Origin: Polytrichum commune
Taxonomy: Eukaryota; Streptophyta; Polytrichopsida; Polytrichales; Polytrichaceae
DNA: 64,000 nucleotides
Direction of reading: 5' to 3'
Assembly (NCBI GenBank): GCA_950295325.1
Contig: OX485808.1
Span: 19,798,527 to 19,862,526, forward strand
Position numbers and translations under genes: made by a program. Below are positions 1 to 11,666 of the stretch, piece after piece. Position 1 is the first letter of the stretch, and every line of letters starts with the position of its first letter. The notes under the pieces are model-generated. The model saw only the letters and a list, made by a program, of their open reading frames with translations. It did no database searches and was not told where the DNA came from.

Positions 1-42
1 AAAATGACAACGTGCCATTTTGACCCATGTTTTCTTGTAGTG
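1..42. mobile_element. CACTA (En/Spm) element, one terminus, cut by the window edge
   Basis: Read on the minus strand, the first 42 bases begin CACTACAAGAAAACATGGG, the classic terminus of plant CACTA transposons. The element body lies outside the window to the left. The base after the terminus starts AGG, which would be one copy of the 3-bp target duplication, but its partner cannot be seen. Confidence 0.75.
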
Positions 43-917
43 AGGGGACCTACCAAATACCTCTAGATAAGTAGTTGGACTACCAAGTAAAGCACCGTTA
101 CGTCAGCAGTGACCCTTATTCAACAATAAATAATTTTGAAATACAAAACATGAAAACATTCAAGATCTTGGAGCCATGAGGATGAAATCTTGGAAAATTG
201 AATCTTCAATTTACTTAGGAACAACAAATTGAATGAGAATCCGTGTTGCATTCTTCTTTCTTTAGCCTTTACATCCCTAAGATTTCTTGCATTTCCGAGA
301 TCAGCTATAAATTGACATTTGCAATCTTCATTTATGGAACAATCATGAAGAAAAATTGTTAACACAAAGTCAAATATCACATCCATACAGCTGGAGTTTC
401 TATATAAGGTGACAAGCTTCGTGTGAGCATTTTGAAAGCAAATACTTACAATTTTTATCATAAAATGGAGATGACATTTGCTTGCGCGGACATTGCCTTA
501 TTTGCAATGAACTTTTGAACTTGTGATGAACTAAATTCTTGGAAGTTTTCAAATCAGCTTTAGGATCATTGAATGCTTTCATGCAAATAAATAAATAACA
601 TTATTTCTTCACTTTACTGATGAAGTAGCCTCACTCCTACGCTAACCTTGTGTGTAGGAAGAAACTTAAACTCTTCTTGGGCCTTTTCCCTTGTCTCATT
701 TTCTTCTTCAAGTCTGCAGCTAACCTCCTGTGAAATGGAGCACGCTTTTGGTGGATCGCAGAGACTGCAATTTCTCTACTGCAAACCCATCTGAATATCT
801 CACCTTCTTCAAAGCATCAAATCAAATGCGGAAGCTGCCAATTCCGGTACTTGTGGTTACCCCTAAACCCTAAACCTTCTGGGCTTTCACTGATCGAGGC
901 GTTCAAGTGTATGCTGT
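43..917. other. Spacer with no supported gene
   Basis: Two overlapping minus-strand frames (120-461 and 400-582) are open but show no domain I recognise and have no clear splice or start context. A telo-box-like motif (two AAACCCTA-type units) lies near 862-880; such motifs occur in some plant promoters, but no gene follows. The rest shows nothing recognisable. Confidence 0.4.
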
Positions 918-1718
918 AGGAATTCTGGTGGGTTTTGGGACGTGAAGCATGAATTTCATTTCTTCTGGACACTCTCTAAGGTATGTGGGGCTCATATGGT
1001 CACTCTGTTTAATCGGTGACCTATATTTAAGTGGTGGGTGGCAAGGCTTGTAGTTCAAGTGTGCACACCAAAAACACATGGCTATGATGAGATTGGACTA
1101 TGTGCTCAAAGATACAGACACGATACTAGGTTCAATTGTTAACACAATCCATGGGCTGATGAGATGATTAAAGCGAAAGAAAATTAAACTATACCCACTT
1201 GTATTTTTTGCATCTCAATTCTGATTCTGAAACTTGAATTGACAATCTGCGTGATTCATTGTAATGTCTAACCAGATGAGACAATTCTCGATCCACCCCA
1301 ACATTCAAAATTGTCTTTAGGAATACTGTTGTGTTTTTGTACGTGAAGCATGAATTTCATTTCTTCTGGACACTCTCTAAAGTAAGTGGGGCTTATGTGG
1401 TTGCTCTTCTTAATCGGAGACCTATATTTGAGTGGTGGGGGGCAAGGTATGAAGTTAATTATGGACACCAAAAACACATGGCTAAGATGAGATTGGACAA
1501 TGTGCTCAAAATATAGACATGATTCTAGGTTCAATTGTTAACACAATCCATGGGCTGATGTGACCACTAAAGAGAAAGAAAATCTATACGTGAACCTCTT
1601 ATAACTTTTGCACTTCAACTCTGATTCTGAAACTTGAAATGGCAACTTATGTAATTCATTGTAACTGGATGAGACATTTCCCGATCTGACCCAACAGCCA
1701 ATATTCTGTGTGGAGTTG
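918..1718 (+). repeat. Two-unit tandem duplication, period about 401 bp
   Basis: The block from 918 to about 1317 is repeated from 1318 to about 1718. Both units contain the same landmarks in the same order: ACGTGAAGCATGAATTTC, then CCTATATTT with a GTGG-rich stretch, then ACACCAAAAACACATGGCTA, then TCAATTGTTAACACAATCC, and a GATTCTGAAACTTGAA segment. The units differ by scattered substitutions and small indels, so the duplication is not recent. The middle of each unit is similar to dispersed repeat R1 found at 21167, 25983 and elsewhere. Confidence 0.8.
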
Positions 1719-1775
1719 AAGTGCATGCAATAAGGTCACGTACCTCAATATGTTGCAAACGACTTGAAACTTGTA

Positions 1776-1826
1776 TCTATCTATCCATCTATCTGTATGT
1801 GTGTGTGTGCGTGTGTATTTGTGTTA
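1776..1826. repeat. TATC and TG microsatellites
   Basis: Short ATCT-type units are followed by an interrupted TG run. Confidence 0.8.
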
Positions 1827-2551
1827 ATAGCAATAGAAATGATTTCTCCACATTTGTGTGCAGCAGTTCATAATTTATGCAGAATTATCTGGTACATGTC
1901 GCATCCTTGGCTTAGGTTGTGAATCCACACACTTCCCTGCACAGGGGGAAGTTGAATTTCACGCTATCTTGGGTGAGATTATGTGATTTTCATGAAGCAG
2001 GAGGTTAGTAATTTTGTTCCTCTCCTAAGGATAGAGTTGCTAACATCAAAATCGAAGTAGTGAATTGATGTTAGTGTCGTGGAATTTTGAAGTGAAGATG
2101 CTTATAGTATGTGGGTTGAGGTTCCATGTGCCATTCCTGACCTTATTTTCATCCATAGTTTTTAGCATTATCTAATGCAACAATATTCAGATTGAATTTT
2201 CCCAGCACATGTATGACCAATGTTTCTCAAACTGACTGTCCTTAAGCATATCTCTGACTTTTATTTCCTGCAGTTTTAAACAAAGATAAGGTGTGGACAA
2301 GTTGCTAGACTCCAAAGTGCTCATGGTTTTATTTTTAAGGGTTTGAAACCTCGGCCAAACCCTAGAAGCATGTAAGTATTTGACTGCCCTGGTTATTTTT
2401 TGGTAGCTAGTTCAGAACATCTCTCAAGTAAATTGTATATAGGCTGTAGATTCAGACTGAAAATTTAGCTTCAGAGAAAATCTTTGCTTGTTCTTCTTGG
2501 CCTCTAAAGATTACAACACCAGATTTCTAACAGAATTTCCATAGCTTTTTA
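1827..2551. other. Spacer, nothing firmly recognised
   Basis: A pyrimidine-rich acceptor-like CAG at 2271-2273 and a GTAAGT donor-like site at 2372 bracket 98 bases, but all three forward frames contain stops, so it is not called as a coding exon. Confidence 0.3.
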
Positions 2552-2920
2552 AGGTAGATGTGTGTTATTTGGATACTTCACTCTCTGCACCACTTCTTGC
2601 AGGATATGAAACACACAATTAGTGCGAGATGATCAGAATATCCAAATCGTAGCCGTAGCCCATTTGTCTCATAATCTTTGGAGCACATATGATAATCCAA
2701 TTGATTATCGAGCAATGATTCTCATGCCCACTAACTGATCATATAGGTCTTAATCATGTTGACTATCGAGCCTAGAATGGCTAGCATATTTTGAGCATGT
2801 AGTCCAATCTTTTTAGACACATGTCTTATTGGTGTCCATTCTTAAATCCACACCTAACCACGTATCACTCAAATATAGGTTTTCAGATTATTGTTGTGTT
2901 GGAATTAGACACGTCTATCT
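2552..2920 (-). repeat. Repeat R1, near-complete copy with inverted ends
   Basis: R1 is a dispersed repeat of about 365-400 bp with imperfect inverted termini of the type AGGTAGAyGTGnnTAATT. This copy begins AGGTAGATGTGTGTTATT and ends with the complement-related GACACGTCTATCT. It is flanked by TA on both sides (2550-2551 and 2921-2922). Internal landmarks are AATTAGTGCGAGATGAT, TTTGGAGCACATATGA, GTTGACTATCGAGCC and ACACCTAACCACGTATCACT. It looks like a MITE; the TA duplication would suit the Tc1/mariner group, but other copies do not keep TA at both ends, so the superfamily is open. Confidence 0.65.
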
Positions 2921-3014
2921 TATGTATTGGAGAATGGAGCACAACAAAAAAGAAGCAGAATAGAATACCTTCCTAGTTGTGCTCCTCACTTAACGACCTT
3001 CAACTACACATTAA

Positions 3015-3470
3015 GGGCCAATTCATGCTATGGTGAAGGGCTGTGACCATGATATTGTGAGGGCCCTTGAAACTCTTCTGAAGGCTGTACCCATGGATGT
3101 TTGAAATGGAATTTTCTGTGGTTAATGGCCTTCATTTGTGGTGTAAAGATATGCACAATCAGGCTCTTAACCGAATGCTAATTCATTGCCATCCTATTTA
3201 TGTGGACCATTCTACACAGTATTTTATAATATAATCAAGGGTTGTGAGGATCTGAAATGTCATAGTCTCCTGGTTTTGAGTTAGACCCATCTCTTTGCGT
3301 ACCATGTGCTAGGGACTCCATGTAGGTTTCTCATCTATTTAAGCTTCCTCGGTTCCTTAGATCTTCAAGCTCTAGTGGACAGTGAGGTGAGACGGTCTTG
3401 GAAATTTCCGCCAATGAGAGATTTTAGATATTAATGGTATGGGCCCTCAAGCTCCAGTGTAAAGTGCCCC
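3015..3470. mobile_element. Harbinger-type MITE (subfamily A), old copy
   Basis: The left end reads TAA then GGGCCAATTCATGCTATGG; the right end reads CTCCAGTGTAAAGTGCCCC then TAG. These fit the GGGCC...GGCCC ends and 3-bp TWA target duplication of Tourist/PIF-Harbinger MITEs, with one change in the right duplication. Internal text such as GACCATGATATTGTGAGGG and the GTCTCCTGGTTTTGAGTTAG segment recurs at 49507-50001 and 54237-54746. The element sits between two R1 copies. Confidence 0.6.
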
Positions 3471-3675
3471 TAGACACATGTGGCACTCCCAAAGAGGAAT
3501 CTATTACCTGTAAGGAACATCTCAGTCAAGATTGAAGATTTCACCAGGTTCAATTTCTAGGAATCTCTATAAGAGTTACAGTGCACAGGGTATGATGAGA
3601 AACTGGGAAAAGCTGTGTATGAAAATTTCTATCCAAATTTAATTATTAAGTGGTCCAGGAAGTGACTTTGTGATT

Positions 3676-4046
3676 AGGTAGATATGCCTAATTTGGATGC
3701 TTTTATCTCTGCACCCACTTCTAGTAAGATATGATACATACAATTAGTGCAAGCTGATTAGCAAATCCATGTTGTGTCCGTAGCCATTTGCCTCATAATT
3801 TTTGGAGCTCATATGAATATCTTACTCACTATCAAGATGAAGATCTTGTGCTCATTAAGTGCTCATATAGATCATCCCAATTATGTTGACTATTAAGCCT
3901 AAAATAGTTAGCATATTTTGAGCATACAGTCTAATCTTTTTTAAGCATGCGTTTTTAGTGTCCATACTTAGATCCACATCTAACCATATAGCACTCAAAC
4001 ATGGGTGTCCAAATTATTGCTATATTTGAAATACATGCACCTATCT
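3676..4046 (-). repeat. Repeat R1, second near-complete copy
   Basis: It starts AGGTAGATATGCCTAATTTG and ends CACCTATCT, and runs parallel to the copy at 2552-2920 over its whole length (AATTAGTGCAAGCTGATTAG, TTTGGAGCTCATATGA, GTTGACTATTAAGCC, ATCTAACCATATAGCAC). The right flank is TA but the left flank is TT. Confidence 0.65.
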
Positions 4047-6782
4047 TATGTCTTTAGTGGCTGCATGCATTCCTAAGAAATAAGATGTCTATATTTGGGT
4101 CACATTGAGCAACATGAAACATTCTGTCCTATGTCACTTTTCAAAGGCCATTTCAACATGTTTTGGTATATTTAGGGTTGATGAGGTTGAAACTACACCT
4201 TAATGTCACACTCCAGTTAATGGATCTGCACTTAATAATCCCACATTCTGCAGTAGTGCACAGATGGTCATTGATTGACTACCATAGTAAGAATCATCAT
4301 ACTAGAAGTTCAAGATTAAGAGTGTGGTAGAAGATTGTGTTTTGTTTGCTGCTGATAGAGACATGGTTGCACCTTCCGTAAACCTATTGCTTGAGTTCCA
4401 TTTGAGTTTGTGGTTATGATCAAGGATGAAGAGTTGTTTATTCACACCAACCTAAGGTTTGTATCATCTTTCTGTAGTTGCTCACTTTTGTGAGGCATTC
4501 ACTCTCCCTAAAGCAATTCATTTTTGCTCCAGGATCTCAGGGGGTAACTAATGTTCCACTAGAAAATGTGATGTGATAAAAGGTAGGGTCTTATTTAGTT
4601 GTATATTGTGACGAGTTTACATTTTTCTTAGTCTTGTAGGTAATGGATATTTGAGGATATTTTTGTTTTGACACCATTCCAGTCTATATACAATCCAAGA
4701 ATCTTCATACCTAGGTAAGATTATCCTACCATCAATATGGTATTAGAATGGTATTGATTGAAATAATAATGACTCGGGTATGTAAAGAAATTCTCATCTT
4801 TAGATACCCACCAAGTATCATTATCGAACTGTTATTACAATTTTGATACTGGTCAGGTAGGTTCATTGATACCATTATTGAAATTGTGTATTGATACCAT
4901 GCATTCACCTATATATTGGTCCTAATAAGTATACCTATATAATCAAAGGGGTTTGATAAGTCAATGATCCCATAACAAGGAATTTGAAAGTCAAAGTGGA
5001 TGAAGACAAGCAAACTACAAATCCAAACTCAACAAATGACTCATCCTAATAAGTGAAGTAATGTTTCACATGATGGATATAGTTTTACTTGAAACAATAG
5101 AGTTATTCACTAAGTAAAGTGGACAAAACCATGGGTTAAGTCCCAAACCTTGAGTTTATGAGAATTAACACGAAGTCAACCAAGTTTTTGTAATGCTTAA
5201 TTTATCATCCACAAGGAGTGGTCGGGCTATTAAAAACTATCTTTCTAGCTTGTCCTACTAGGATGGGTGGGCCAAGCTAGCCTTGGATAGGCCGATCCGG
5301 GATTTAGGATAATGGGTCCCATGCTTATATTCTTTTTTAGATCCTAAAATTCTCTCAAAGTTTGAAAGGTGGGAAGAGAAGGTCTCAAAATTTGCACCCA
5401 ACTTTCAAAATAGGCTCCGAAACATGATGAGCTAACAAACTCTTAATAGAAAGCTTTCTCAAAGAAGGATCAAACCCACGATTTCGTCCCTCTTTGAAGG
5501 ATTTTATGAATAACTCTCATAACCAGAACTCTATCATCCTTGTGATCCTCACAGAAACTTCTATTAACACAACAACAATCCTCGTGGCAAATTAAGGATA
5601 GAAACACTGATGGGGGTGGGGTAAATAACACTAGTCCCTGGAACACCATACAGCTTGGTGCCATTTATCATCCTAATAGTTGTGGTTCGTGAACTTCATT
5701 GATTTGAATGTAATTGCCTCCTACAAAATCTCTCCCATGCTTTTGACCTGGAAGTTAAATTCTCCTGGTGATTAATGAGGTAGGGTCTGTGCTATCTTTG
5801 ATCAGGATTTTTGTTTCTAATGTTCTAAATGTTGTGTTAAAAAATACAAACTAAAATGTGAATATTTCAGTATGCATCAAAATTTTGGATTGTACCATCT
5901 GCTGCTGGGTGAAAGTATGATCCACACATTTCAGCCCATTCACACGAGTTGTGGATTGCTGGTGTTGCTATATATGGAAAGCATTAAACTACATTCCACT
6001 AAGTCAAATGGCTTGATTTCTATATAGCTCTGTTTACTTGAAAAAATTCAACAGTATCAAGGATACTTGGTTTCCATCAGTGGGGTTTTGTAGGGTATCT
6101 GTCAAAGGTGATGTCTAACAAGAATGCTCAGAGCTTGTCAAGATTTTGCACTAAAGTTGCAAAGAGAGTGCAAAATTATTTCAATTCGCATGGGAAACTA
6201 AGCTTCTTGCTTATCATCATAGGTTGCTGAGACCAAGTGTGTTTTTACAAATAGAAGAGAAGAGGACCCAAGTTGAGCCTCCAAGGAATTCTGTAGAGAT
6301 TGCAATTTCCGGTCTGTAGTATATATTTGGATGCGTTTTGTTAAGCATTTGGGTCTTCACTTTCTTGTTATCCTGTTTCATTTGCAGACCTCTCAAACAT
6401 GCACTAAACCACAAAACTCATGAAAGCACTTGCATAAGAATGCTTTTGGATCCAGGTTCACCAACATTGGAATTGCTTTGTGAAGCAGCAGCTCTTCCAT
6501 TTAAAAAATTGTACATGCCGACAGGAATGTATGGAATCTCTGTCTCTTCATATCCATTTTGGAGGTGATTTAGGGCATTCAATATTCTGTCTTCAAATGT
6601 TCATCAACAATTACTAGCAGATCTGAATGATCTTGTATGCATGTCTGTATGTCTCTTTATGAGTCTAGGTAGTAAGAGAAGCAAGGCTCTGACAAATCAG
6701 CTGTTTTAGACTACACATCTGATTTAGTGCGGCTTGCACTCTTCTTCATCAACCTGTATAAATGACCTTGAAATCACGGGGT
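4047..6782. other. Spacer without a supported gene
   Basis: About 2.7 kb of mostly AT-rich sequence. A polypyrimidine tract with TTTGCAG at about 6381-6387 is followed by a plus-strand frame open to 6568, which could be an exon relic, but I do not recognise the product. Another short frame around 4310-4450 ends near a GGTTTGT donor-like site; it is also unassigned. Confidence 0.3.
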
Positions 6783-6900
6783 AGCAAACAGAGATGGTGG
6801 CATGGGACACTTGCTGCTACATGACAACTCATGGAGGCCACTCTAATAAACATGGCACATCAATGTTAATGCCACACTAAATTGTACACGCAATGCAATG
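6783..6900 (+). repeat. Repeat R2, partial copy
   Basis: Landmarks CTACATGACAACTCATG, CCACTCTAATAAACATGGCA and TTAATGCCACACTAAA recur, diverged, at 7700-7870 and at 18420-18520. R2 is a dispersed repeat with frequent ACACTAAA/TTTAGTGT motifs; its superfamily is not determined. Confidence 0.5.
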
Positions 6901-7640
6901 GCCCCTTTCATAATCCAAGTCAAATATCCTCTAAGAAAGTTGGCAATCACCGCATTCTTATGTTGTTGAAGCAGTTTGAGAGGAATAGTTACCATTTTAC
7001 ATTGGAAACATACATGTGGCGTGTTGAACTCCATTGCTTTTTGTGTTTGGGATTGTAGAATTGCTAGAAAAGCGTGGGAATTATTAACCACATAAAAAGC
7101 TCCTTGTAATCACAAGCCCTTTGTGTGTCCTCTTGATTGGCACCATGGGATCTTTGAAAAAAGTACCCATGCTAGAGTTTGGTGCCTCCTTAGAAGTATC
7201 ACCCTTTGGAATATTGGGGCGGAGGGGAATAATCTCGCTTTCAATAACAATAGGTGGGATGAGAAGAATGTTTAACAAACACTTTGCTCTTCACAAAGGA
7301 CTTCTTGATTACTCCAGACTTGTGTGTGAAAAAATGGTGAAATTGGTGGAGAGAGCCCATCTTATGATGATGATGTAATCGACAACTTATATGCACCAAC
7401 AAACTTGTTTGCTCTCATTCCAACTCCAAAAATTTCTTGAAGTGTTCATGCACCTCATACATAAGTTCGTTTAGACATTCTTAGGTATTGTTTTACCCTT
7501 CTCTGGGTTATGTAGTTCGACAATGTGCACCCAAGAGAGCCCGCCCTCTTTCTTGGGTCCCGGTGGTGTTGTTTGTTTCTTTGACAAAGGAAATAAAACA
7601 TTTCACTTGTCAAAAACAATTCATCTTTACACACACACAT
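6840..7640 (-). pseudogene. Decayed minus-strand coding relic, family unknown
   Basis: Three successive minus-strand segments read as protein-like text interrupted by stops and frameshifts. From upstream (about 7610-7490) comes a segment with PPGPKKEGGLSWVH; from 7278 to 7084 one with PIVIESEIIPLRPNIPKG; and from 7091 to 6843 one with MEFNTPHVCFQCKMV and NFLRGYLTWIMKG. No frame is continuous and no catalytic motif was recognised. R2-like repeats lie on both sides in the same orientation (6783-6900 and 7640-7870), so this may be the interior of an old mobile element. The coding interpretation rests on the protein-like look alone and could be chance. Confidence 0.3.
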
Positions 7641-7870
7641 TGACAACTACACTATAAATATTTGATAGTGTGACCCACACTGTTCATCATGGCACGCCAA
7701 TTTTAACCACACACTAAAAACATCATTCATCATCAACCCACATTAATTGTCTTGTATTCACAAGGTGGCAACTAGAGAAGGCCACTATTATTAACGTGTC
7801 ACGCCGATTTTAATGCCACAAAACTACATATTTAATGCATTGACAACCATTGGTGTTTATAAAATTTCTT
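7640..7870 (+). repeat. Repeat R2, longer copy
   Basis: The segment contains TAGTGTGACCCACACTGTTC, ACATTAATTGTCTTGTATTC and TTTTAATGCCACAAAACT. It aligns by eye with 18318-18520 (TAGTGTGTCTCACACTATTT, ACACTAATTGTCTTCCAATA) in the same orientation. Confidence 0.55.
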
Positions 7871-8014
7871 ATCATGAGAATAGGTCATTGTATATGTAAT
7901 AAATATGTGATATGTTGGTCACTTTATATGATGTTTTGTTTATTGAACACTACCATTGTTGCATCGACTCTCATTTCTCCACCAATTTCCTTGAAGAGTT
8001 GATCCTCACGAGTA

Positions 8015-8567
8015 CAGTGTCCTCCCGCTTAAGTACGCACTTCGAACCGGAGTCGTTGGTGCGCACTTAGTTGGTAGGTGCGTTCTTTGTAAATTTCCAT
8101 CGAACCAGAAGAACTGAGCGGTTTTCAAATATTGTGTTATTATGTTGGAGAACGTTGATGAAGTTCTAGAAATGATGCATATTGAAGAAGAACCAATCTT
8201 ATTGATGACGAAATCCAGCCTACCAAGACTATTTATGAATCTAAAAGTGCTACCGACTTCAAAGGCTTTGAAGCTCTACACAACACTTGTCCTTGACATC
8301 GATGACCTCGATGCTGCTTTGTTATGACGTTCAAACGGAAGCTCGACAAATGCATGACAAACCACGACGATCATTTGAGATGTTTCAACGCAACGTTAAC
8401 AAACTGACATTGAATGTCAAGCATAAAAAATTCATGCATTTGCGACAAATGACTCAGCATGACACGCTCAAACAATAAAGCATGAACATTGATGTTTGTC
8501 AAAAAAAAATGCGCACTTAACCGGGATGTGTACTTAAACGGGTGCGTACTCAAGTGGGAGATTACAG
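8015..8567 (+). mobile_element. Pogo-like (Tc1/mariner) element relic, TA target duplication
   Basis: The left end reads TA then CAGTGTCCTCCCGCTTAAGT; the right end, read on the other strand, reads TA then CTGTAATCTCCCACTTGAGT. The inverted ends extend to a shared AGTACGCAC and carry further GTGCGCACTTA-type motifs just inside both termini. TA duplications with CAGT/CTGT ends are known for pogo/Tigger elements. At 553 bp it is too short for a full transposase, so it is an internally deleted copy with only the 3-prime part of a coding region left. Confidence 0.65.
8142..8478 (+). pseudogene. Possible C-terminal remnant of a pogo/CENP-B-like transposase
   Basis: A frame from 8142 to 8327 (rich in leucine and acidic residues, ending DIDDLDAALL) is followed, one frameshift away, by 8320-8478 ending HLRQMTQHDTLKQ and a stop. 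Pogo/Tigger transposases commonly end in an acidic and helical tail followed by a motif of the type RQTTLDSFF; the final QMT-HDTL here is a loose match. The DDE catalytic core and the N-terminal DNA-binding part are absent. It lies wholly inside the TA-flanked element. The assignment depends more on the element ends than on the protein. Confidence 0.4.
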
Positions 8568-10701
8568 TAGGTACTTGTTCGCGCCCACCTACTGCAGAGG
8601 TTTTTCTCCGTCTACATTTAGTACGCAGGCGTTTTGAGATCCATTTTAACCAGGTCCAAAAGTTACTGGTACTTGATGAAACTTTGGGTGTGGGCATGCA
8701 TCATCGTGTGTGGTGGTGCTACTACTACTACTACTAAGCTAGTGCTTCCCGGGTGGAAGAAATAATGGTTGGAGTTCCCAGTTGCAGCTTATGGATTCTA
8801 TTTGTACAGTAAGTTAGGTAAGTGGTTTACGAGAATATCCTGTAATTGACATTCCCCTCCCTGCTCCTCCTGCTCCTGCTGCTGCTGTGTACTTACCTTA
8901 CTTGCAGTACTTTTTATTTGCACAGGGAGGGTGCAAGGTCCAACACGAGGAAGCCTCTACTGTTTCCTCCTTGCTTCACCACATTCAAAATTCACGAATC
9001 GCAAAACAAGAGATCATGCTCAGGCCTGATTCGCAGCCTAACCTAACCTAACCGAACCGTAGCACATGCAGCCACACTTACACATTTTACAAGCACAAGT
9101 AGTATTGTATTGTATTGAATTGCATTGAATTCGATTCGATTCAATTCAATTCAACTGCCACCCCACCCCTCCGTCATCCATCTTGATCAGAGACGCTCGA
9201 GATGTCTTGCTGCTACTTGTGCTTGTCTGCTGTGGTTATTATGCATGCACCTCTTTATTGGAGAGGGAACCCGAGGTTTTGCTTTCAGCGGGCAAGGTTA
9301 AAACGATGCTAAAACTGCACTGTATGGTTCTATTAGTGTGGAGATAATTAGCCTAGGTCACACTGAATTTCTGGTCAAGGTGGAATTAATGTGGGTCCAA
9401 GACCTTGGGTCTTCACCCACATTAATTTTCTAAAAAAAAAGTTGTTGTGATCCATGCTAATATTCTACTGGAGATCTAGTTTGGGTTTTAGGAAATTATT
9501 ATAGCCCAAATTAATTGTCATTACGATAGCATGGGCTTTGAGAAAATACTGTGGGCTTTGAGGACTATTTGGTGTACCACTTAAGCAGTGAGTGTAATTA
9601 TTATTATTATTATTATTTTTTCTTAAGTTTTGGTTTTTTTGTTAACGATTCTCAAGAGCAATAGAAAGAGGATTTCAACAGACCAAAGTGTGTTTTATTT
9701 GAATTTTATGTGCGGAACTTATAAATGCTCAAGGTTTCATTGGTAGATGATTAAAAAAATCATACTAAAAAATCATCATCACAAGAGCCCGATGTTTTGA
9801 AAATGGTGGATATTCCCATGATGTTTCGTGTATTTATTTGCGCAAGATTTTAGGATGTTGCTTTCGGGTGGGGTGATTGTTTCAGGATTCTCTACCTTGA
9901 ATTGGTAAATTATGTGTGCCTTATGTGATCATTTGACCTATGTGGCTAGCTAGTTTGGGGTTATAACTAGACTCTAACCACACATACATTGGATAGAATC
10001 TGATCTTTTGTATATCTAAAGTCATTAAGCCATTCTAGCCATATTTGCACAATCTCATAACACATGCCCACTTTCAATTATGGAATTTGATTTTGCCATG
10101 AGAAGGAGGTGGGGAGTTTTATTGTTGCAATCACTTTGGGTCCACTTCTGTATTCTCCAACGAGTTCCTCCCATAGGCAAAGTTCCCAACACAATATTTG
10201 CATGTTTGAATGTGTTGGGCAATATGTTTGACATCCAAATAAGCACACAATAATGTCATAATAAGCGCAATTACACTTTGGAAGGGGCCCCCTCTGTACA
10301 ACCACTTTACAAATCGTTGAGTTTGTGCTTTGATTGGAGATCCATGAGCATACAAACTCTACCGCAAATTTCTCTCACTAGCATTCATCCTCATATGAAA
10401 TTGCTAGCATAGTGAAATCTTTAATTCATTATATCCTTGGACCTCCCTTATACCCCCTCCCCCCAATATATGTAGAGAGAGAGAGAACCTCAAGACTACA
10501 CTTATTATGTAAAGTCTCCAACCAAAAGGTGTCAATAGCCCTGAGAAGAAATTGTCCCATACCTTCGTCCCTCGCACATCTCATCCATCCAACATAAACA
10601 CTTGACCCCCTATATGTTTGTCGTTGATTCATCTCAAACTGACTTGGACTAGACTAAATCAGAGTCTTTGAAATTGATTACGCACAAGCATACCTCTCAT
10701 C
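8568..10701. other. Spacer with microsatellites
   Basis: This stretch holds a CTA run at about 8717-8736, CTCCTG/CTG runs at 8860-8888, an ATT run at about 9599-9617 and a GA run near 10472-10487. A short leucine-rich frame at 8846-9046 is a by-product of the CTC/CTG runs. No gene was recognised. Confidence 0.4.
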
Positions 10702-10709
10702 CACACAAT

Positions 10710-11101
10710 CAGTGTTCAAGATTGAAGCCCTCATATGAGTTTCATTTTGAAGGGCCATCAACTTTCAACCTTTCAGTTGAAGGGCTGGTTCAAATCCAAG
10801 CCGTCAATCCAAGAATATAGAAACAAAATACAAAAATCATATTAAACTTATGCATGAATTCTATGGTACGTGTTTCTAGTACAATGTGAAGAATCAACCA
10901 TCTAACTCCACTTCTTGACTCTTGTAGTGACAATGCCCTACACTTGTTGGTTCTTGTGGTGGACAGATTATATCGAGGGCTTCAAGTAATGTCTGCATTT
11001 TCAATTTGGGGTTGCGTTTTGAAGGGTTGTTTTGAGAGAAGTATATTTTGAAGGGCCAAATCACGTTTGAAGGGCATTGAAGACTTCAATCTTGAACACT
11101 G
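10710..11101. mobile_element. hAT-type MITE with perfect 8-bp target duplication
   Basis: The inverted ends are CAGTGTTCAAGATTGAAG at the left and its complement at the right, interrupted by no mismatch over 18 bases. CACACAAT is present immediately outside both ends (10702-10709 and 11102-11109). An 8-bp duplication and a CAG-type terminus are hallmarks of hAT transposons. The GAAGGGC motif recurs inside both arms (for example TTGAAGGGCCATC and TTGAAGGGCCAAAT). No coding capacity remains in its 392 bp. Confidence 0.85.
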
Positions 11102-11162
11102 CACACAATATCAAAACTCAACCCCCTATAAGCTTGTGACTAGCCCACGCCATAACAACTAA

Positions 11163-11663
11163 GGGGCGGTTTACACTATGGACCAAGAGCCATGACCAAG
11201 AAAATTAAATCATTTTCATGGTCATAGCTCTTGGCCAAGAGCTGTGACCATGAAAAATCAAAAATGGATTTTTGAGTGGCTTGGTCACTCTTGTAGTGTA
11301 AAGTGGATTTGGACCGGGACAACTTTGGGCTGATTTTTTTTAATATAAATACAGTAACGTAAAAAAAATTGAGAAAAAATATATATTAAAAAAAATTCGG
11401 CCAATGGCTGATTTTCAGCCTTACGGCTCCCTTGATTTCCGTTGAGTCGAGCATTTTGCCTCGCCTCAACGGAAAACCCGTTGGACCATGGCACATTATC
11501 CAAATGGCAGATTTTAGTAGTTTTTGGGGACCTCAAAATTAGTGGTCATTCTCCTTTTTTCAAGGTAGTGTAAAGCCAAATGGGACCAAGAGCACTTTAC
11601 TCTCCAATCACAGATTTTAGAATTTCATGGTCATGGCTCTTGGTCCATAGTGTAAACCGCCCC
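11163..11663. mobile_element. Tourist/PIF-Harbinger MITE with TAA duplication
   Basis: The inverted ends start GGGGCGGTTTACACTATGGA and continue CCAAGAGCCATGACCA, identical at both termini for about 36 bases. TAA flanks both sides (11160-11162 and 11664-11666). These are the defining marks of Tourist-like MITEs. Partial second copies of the terminal text (TCATGGTCATAGCTCTTGG near 11216) lie inside the left arm. Near-identical ends indicate a relatively young insertion. A minus-strand frame at 11285-11536 is a chance product of the interior. Confidence 0.9.
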
Positions 11664-11666
11664 TAA

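Noticed and set aside
120-582. Minus-strand frames of 113 and 60 codons
   Set aside because: No recognised domain, overlapping frames, and length is compatible with chance in AT-rich plant DNA.
862-880. Telomeric repeat insertion
   Set aside because: Only two AAACCCT-type units are present; this is a telo-box-like motif, not an interstitial telomere.
2274-2371. Possible exon between a CAG acceptor and a GTAAGT donor
   Set aside because: All three forward frames contain stop codons, and no neighbouring exon supports it; a noncoding exon cannot be shown from sequence alone.
8846-9046. Leucine-rich frame resembling a signal peptide
   Set aside because: The leucine run is produced by CTC/CTG simple repeats, and the rest of the frame shows no domain.
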